Source: an uncultured Hungatella sp.
Lineage (GTDB): Bacteria; Bacillota; Clostridia; Lachnospirales; Lachnospiraceae
Length of the DNA stretch: 64,000 nt
NCBI GenBank assembly: GCA_910585645.1
Contig: CAJUFP010000002.1
Span: forward strand, 1-64,000
Direction: 5' to 3'
Positions 60,377-64,000 of the stretch are shown piece after piece. The position numbers and the translations under genes are program-made. A model generated the notes under the pieces. It was given only the letters and a program-made list of their open reading frames with translations, made no database searches and was not told the DNA's origin. Every line of letters starts with the position of its first letter. The first letter of the stretch is position 1.

Positions 60377-61889
60377 AACAGATCTCCTCCCTCATTCGAT
60401 ATTGTTCCAAACTGCCCCTGTCTATCTTTCCGTTTTTATTAAGAGGCATAAATTTCAACCGGATAAACTCATTGGGACACATATAAGCAGGAAGCCGTTC
60501 CCTACCCAGCCTGCGAAGCTCACCTGGTGAGGCAGTTCCCACATAGTAGGCCGTCAACCTCTTTGTACGGGAATCATACAAACAGCAAACCCTGTCCATC
60601 CCCTCCATACATCCCAGCTCCCACTCCACCTCCTCCAGCTCAATCCGGTGTCCCATCCGCTTGATCTGATGATCCGTCCTTCCATCAAAACACAGCTGCC
60701 GGTTTTCATCATAATGCCCCATATCCCCAGTGCGGTAAATAATCCCTCCGCCCGGCTCCTCAAAAACATTCCTCACAAACCGTTTCTCTGTCTCCTTCTT
60801 GTTGCGGTAATACCCCGAAGACAAAGCCTTTCCGCCCACACAGATTTCCCCGGTCACGCCAACCGCCTCAATTCTCCTGTCTCCCTCATCTGCCAGAAAC
60901 ACTTCCCGGTTGGAAAACGCTCTCCCAATGGGAATCACCCCATCCTCCGTCCCGTCCACACGATAATAAGTGCAGTTGCAGGTAATCTCCGTAGGACCGT
61001 ACAGATTTACAAACTCTGTCTCCGGCAGCGCCTCCCTCCAAAGCTTCAAATGATAGAACGGCATAATCTCCCCGCTGAAAAAAATCTTCCGTATTTCTTT
61101 GGGAACCCTGTATTCCAGCCCCCTGGCAGCAGACACTACACACAGGGCAGAAGCAGCCCAGATCAGAACTGTCACCTGATTTTCACAGAGATAATCAAGC
61201 AATGCCGGCGGCGTGGCAAACATGACGCTGGGAATCAGCACCAGCCTGGCCCCGCAAAAAACGGAAACCAGCAGATCCTTCACCGAAACATCAAAATCAA
61301 AAGGAGCCTGGTTTCCGATCACATCCTGCGAACCAAAAGAAAACGTGCGGATAAATTCCTCTCCAAACTCCACCGCAGCACCTCCGCTGACTGCCACCAG
61401 TTTGGGAACTCCCGTAGAGCCGGATGTAAACATCCCATACAGATAGTCCTCCGGCCTCATCTGCAGCCGGTAAAACCCAAGAACCTCCAGGTCAGCCGCT
61501 TTCTCCTTAATCTCCCCAAATCCCAAAACCCTTCCCGCAAATCCATCCTCCTTAAGCCGTCTTGCCAAATCCCCTTCCGCAATCACCACATCCGCTTCCA
61601 GAAACTCCAAACGCTCCCTTATCCTTTTTTGCGGAAGTTCCGGATTCATGTACACATAAAAACAACCGGCATATGCCGCACCGAAAAACGCCCCAATGGT
61701 CTCAGACCGCTTCTCCATAAAAACCGGCACAGGGCTCCTCTGCCTGCACACCCTTGTAAGAAAGCTTCCCACCCTTCGGGAAATTTCAAGAAGTTCCCCA
61801 AAGGTGTAGCCCCGCCTTCCGTCATATACCGCCTCTTTCTCCGGGTATCGGAGCGCCGTCTCCTCCAAATAATCTAAAACGGATTTCAA
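60342..61889 (-). CDS. Amino-acid adenylation enzyme (DltA/NRPS A-domain-like)
   Basis: 515 residues. Core motifs A3 (FTSGSTGVPKLV), A5 (NLYGPTEIT), A7 (YRTGDMG), A8 (GRTDHQIKRMGHRIELEEVE) and A10 (LNKNGKID). The size and lack of condensation or carrier domains fit a DltA-type enzyme loading a stand-alone carrier. The start region is KSVLDYLEETALRYPEKEA. The activated substrate cannot be read from the sequence. Confidence 0.9.
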   Translation of the reverse strand: MKSVLDYLEETALRYPEKEAVYDGRRGYTFGELLEISRRVGSFLTRVCRQRSPVPVFMEKRSETIGAFFGAAYAGCFYVYMNPELPQKRIRERLEFLEADVVIAEGDLARRLKEDGFAGRVLGFGEIKEKAADLEVLGFYRLQMRPEDYLYGMFTSGSTGVPKLVAVSGGAAVEFGEEFIRTFSFGSQDVIGNQAPFDFDVSVKDLLVSVFCGARLVLIPSVMFATPPALLDYLCENQVTVLIWAASALCVVSAARGLEYRVPKEIRKIFFSGEIMPFYHLKLWREALPETEFVNLYGPTEITCNCTYYRVDGTEDGVIPIGRAFSNREVFLADEGDRRIEAVGVTGEICVGGKALSSGYYRNKKETEKRFVRNVFEEPGGGIIYRTGDMGHYDENRQLCFDGRTDHQIKRMGHRIELEEVEWELGCMEGMDRVCCLYDSRTKRLTAYYVGTASPGELRRLGRERLPAYMCPNEFIRLKFMPLNKNGKIDRGSLEQYRMREEICFGRPRFDSGSC

Positions 61890-61922
61890 CCTTATCCACC
61901 TCTCTTACCTTTTCTAATGGTT

Positions 61923-61954
61923 CAGGCGGCATTCCTCTTAAGAAGTGCCGCCTG
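61923..61954. other. Hairpin between lipoprotein and adenylation genes
   Basis: CAGGCGGCA pairs with TGCCGCCTG around a 14-base loop. No T-run follows, so it may be an RNA-stability or processing hairpin, not an obvious terminator. Confidence 0.5.
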
Positions 61955-61973
61955 ATACCCCTTCCTATTTGCC

Positions 61974-62627
61974 TTAAGCTGCCGGTTTCCCCTTCTGGCC
62001 GTCCCCATCTTTCCCGCTGTTCTTGGCCTGTTTCCCATCGGATTTCTTCTCTGCCAGTTTCCTTTTCAGCTTGCTGTCCGACTTTTTCTGAGAAAGCCTT
62101 GTCTTTTCCCCATTCTCTTTCTTTTTATTGACTGCTGATTTCTTCCCATCCTTCTTGGTATCCCGTTCCTTTGCTCCCTCCGAAGCCTTAGGCGCATTAT
62201 CTCCGGTCTGATCTTTGGACGGTTCCGTAGACGATTTCACCGCAGCATTGCCTGCCGGAGCTTTGGGAGCCGTCTCCTGAATTCCAGGTCCCTGGGCTGG
62301 CCCGGCTGCCGGACCCTTTGCCTCCTGCTTTGGCGCCTCTGCCTCCTTACCAGGACCTTCCACCGCCTTCACCGGTGCCTTGGCTGCCTTACCAGGCCCT
62401 TCCGCTGCCTTCACCTGCGCCTCTGTTTCCCCCTTCTCCTTCTTCTTTCCAGGCGCTTTCGTCTTATCCTTCTTCACTTTCTCCTTAGACGCCTTGGCCT
62501 GAACCGTTGTCTCTGTCTGGGTTTTTCCCCCTCCCTTCTTATCCTGAGGTGTACAGGCTGCAACAGACGCTGCTATAGCAGCTGCCATCATAAATACAGA
62601 TACTCTTGCTAATCCTTTTTTCATCAT
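61974..62627 (-). CDS. Lys/Ala-rich lipoprotein
   Basis: 217 residues from ATG 62627 after GAGGAATATAAA. Signal with lipobox ASVAAC, then a highly charged tail rich in Lys, Ala, Glu and Pro with KAAEGPGKAAKAP-like repeats. Such surface lipoproteins are structurally disordered. It lies upstream of the adenylation gene and could be the attachment substrate, but this is inference. Confidence 0.7.
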   Translation of the reverse strand: MMKKGLARVSVFMMAAAIAASVAACTPQDKKGGGKTQTETTVQAKASKEKVKKDKTKAPGKKKEKGETEAQVKAAEGPGKAAKAPVKAVEGPGKEAEAPKQEAKGPAAGPAQGPGIQETAPKAPAGNAAVKSSTEPSKDQTGDNAPKASEGAKERDTKKDGKKSAVNKKKENGEKTRLSQKKSDSKLKRKLAEKKSDGKQAKNSGKDGDGQKGKPAA

Positions 62628-62811
62628 TTTATATTCCTCGCTTTCTGAATTTTCAAAGTTCCTTTCCTTTGATGATTTCATTCTAGCGATTGTTCCTTAA
62701 TAAAACCTAAAAGACATCTTAACGATTCTGAAGAACAAATTCTGCACACTTCTCCTTAACTGACAATCCAACAAAACACGTCACTGGCGCATTTTGCTGG
62801 ATACTCTGTAA

Positions 62812-62836
62812 GACAAAAGGCAACCTCCGGCTGCCC
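62812..62836 (-). terminator. Terminator of the sensor-kinase gene
   Basis: Minus strand GGCAGCCGGAGGTTGCC followed by TTTTGTC, just after the kinase stop. Confidence 0.65.
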
Positions 62837-62847
62837 AAGCTGTCGAA

Positions 62848-64000
62848 TTATTTTATTTGCTGCTCTCCTTCAGGAAACAGAATCCTGATTCGGTATATCC
62901 CACCTCCGGTCTCCTCCTCACAACTGCCTCCCATATCGCTCATCATAGCCCGCACATTTTCCAGGCCGATTTTTGTGCTGGGAATCCCTTCCTGAAATTC
63001 TCTCACCCGATTGTGGATTTCAATTCCCACCATTCCTTTTTCATACACCGTTTTCAGATAAACCGGCTCCCCGGCATCCGCATATTTCACAAGATTCATG
63101 CCAAGGTTATCCACGATTCTTCCGATATAATCCATTCGGACCCGTATCTTCTCCCTTTTCCATTCCAGATCCGCCTCTACCATGTATCCCTGATTTTCCA
63201 GGAACATAGCCATCTCCGAGAGACAGTCCTCAAAAACACTCTGAAACAGCCTGGGTTCTTCCAATATCTCTTCTTTCTTCCTGTCCCCAATCTGGCTGCA
63301 TTCAAACAGACAATCGGACAGTTCCTTCATCTGCACTGCCTTGGCCATCATTTTCTTCAGATAGTAGTCCCTCTCCTCCTGGCTGTCACATACCTCAGAC
63401 TGCATGACCTGTATGTAAACGGTCAATGCCGTAAGGGGCGTCCTCAGATCATGGGCCATCCCTACAATCAGGTTCTGGTTTGCCTGCCTCAATTCCTGTT
63501 CCTTTTCTATATTCTCTTTCAGAGACTGCCTCAGCTGATTTAAACCCTCTGCCAGCTCTGCCAGTTCATCCTTTCCTTTTACCAGTATGGAGTGGTCCAG
63601 ACATCCGCCCTCCATAATCCCGATCTCCTGATGCAGTTCCTGGATATAAGAAATCCTTTTTCGGACGCCCCAGATAAAACATACCAAAAAGACCAGAAAG
63701 CTGGCCAGAATCTCCCCAACCATAACATACATCTGATACCGGTAAGCAAATGCTCCTGTTAAGAATACCTCTGCTGTCCCATCAGCAAAAAGCACCTCAT
63801 AATAGCTTTCCCGGTAATAGGGCACCTCCAGATCCTCATAAAAGTCCTCATTTTCTGTCTTATCTGAAACATATACCAGCAAATCACCCCGGTAAATCTC
63901 CAAATACACAATGGAATTCTTTTTCACCCATGACGACAGCAGTGTACTGTCCGAAGTCCTGATTCCATTCTCAATCACATAATCCTGCAGCTCCTGAACC
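62848..64000 (-). CDS. Sensor histidine kinase, 5' end outside the window
   Basis: The frame stays open to the window edge, so the N-terminus (probably a first membrane helix) is missing. What is visible: an extracellular part, a membrane helix (MVGEILASFLVFLVCFIWG), a HAMP-like linker (DELAELAEGLNQLRQS), the H-box VGMAHDLRTPLTALTVYI, and N- and G-box regions (DNLGMNLVKYA, GLENVRAMMSDMGGSC, GGGIYRIRI). It senses an envelope signal; its response regulator should lie beyond the right edge. Confidence 0.85.
   Translation of the reverse strand, partial: VQELQDYVIENGIRTSDSTLLSSWVKKNSIVYLEIYRGDLLVYVSDKTENEDFYEDLEVPYYRESYYEVLFADGTAEVFLTGAFAYRYQMYVMVGEILASFLVFLVCFIWGVRKRISYIQELHQEIGIMEGGCLDHSILVKGKDELAELAEGLNQLRQSLKENIEKEQELRQANQNLIVGMAHDLRTPLTALTVYIQVMQSEVCDSQEERDYYLKKMMAKAVQMKELSDCLFECSQIGDRKKEEILEEPRLFQSVFEDCLSEMAMFLENQGYMVEADLEWKREKIRVRMDYIGRIVDNLGMNLVKYADAGEPVYLKTVYEKGMVGIEIHNRVREFQEGIPSTKIGLENVRAMMSDMGGSCEEETGGGIYRIRILFPEGEQQIK

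Noticed and set aside
60648..61877. Long open frame on the plus strand antisense to the adenylation gene
   Set aside because: It lies fully within the adenylation gene, has no ribosome site, an improbable composition (Pro/His/Arg-rich) and no family match. Similar antisense frames occur across the giant surface gene and the replication genes.

Overview
This 64 kb window looks like a stretch of a Clostridia genome, most likely Lachnospiraceae. I infer that from the gene families (DUF5688, Cna-B/SpaA surface proteins, choline-binding-type repeats, a short holin-like toxin), strong GGAGG ribosome sites and TTGACA/TATAAT promoters; no rRNA or tRNA is present to confirm it. All but one of the genes lie on the minus strand, so transcription runs from high to low coordinates. 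The centre of the window (about 0.2-55.4 kb) reads as one large integrative/conjugative or plasmid-like element; its ends and attachment sites are not visible. The right 8 kb (56-64 kb) looks like host-type chromosome.

Layout from low to high coordinates. 0.2-4.06 kb: an operon with its own promoter and attenuated leader, encoding a small HTH protein, a DUF5688 protein, a small unknown, a PAPS-reductase-family PP-loop enzyme and a Cys-rich protein. 4.1-7.7 kb: AT-rich defence cargo with a PIN toxin-antitoxin pair, a KAP-type P-loop NTPase and a HEPN (TIGR02391-like) protein. 7.8-24.6 kb: a long replication/recombination operon behind a second copy of the same attenuated leader: DUF5688, small protein, possible DUF932-like protein, YqaJ exonuclease, ERF annealing protein, CHC2/TOPRIM primase-like protein, SSB, membrane protein, RecD2-like helicase, MoxR-type AAA ATPase and a VWA protein. 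24.7-32.1 kb: a second AT-rich defence island with two unknown genes, a broken AlkZ-related gene, a 31-residue type I toxin, a short type II CBASS operon (2TM-NUDIX effector, CD-NTase, E2-only ligase), a TIR protein and a PIN/RelB pair.

32.1-54.7 kb: a membrane protein, a DUF3268-like zinc protein, a 200-bp cloverleaf-shaped inverted repeat, a 4,038-residue Cna-B surface protein that continues through its own sortase signal into a second membrane protein, a transglutaminase, a zeta-toxin pair, a 1,228-residue surface protein, a DUF6273-like exported protein, a cold-shock protein and an S1 RNA-binding protein (the last with its own promoter and leader terminator). 54.7-56.0 kb: two overlapping genes resembling a split sigma factor, and a divergent XRE regulator.

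56.1-64.0 kb: a DltABCD-like set (adenylation enzyme, carrier protein, MBOAT, SGNH protein) that also contains a LysA-family PLP enzyme, followed upstream by a Lys/Ala-rich lipoprotein and the 3' part of a sensor kinase running off the window.

The strongest items for follow-up are the paired leader RNAs with a covarying hairpin, the KAP-HEPN operon, the E2-only CBASS with a NUDIX effector, the cloverleaf repeat, the giant surface-protein fusion, the split sigma pair and the Dlt-like cluster with a decarboxylase-family enzyme.
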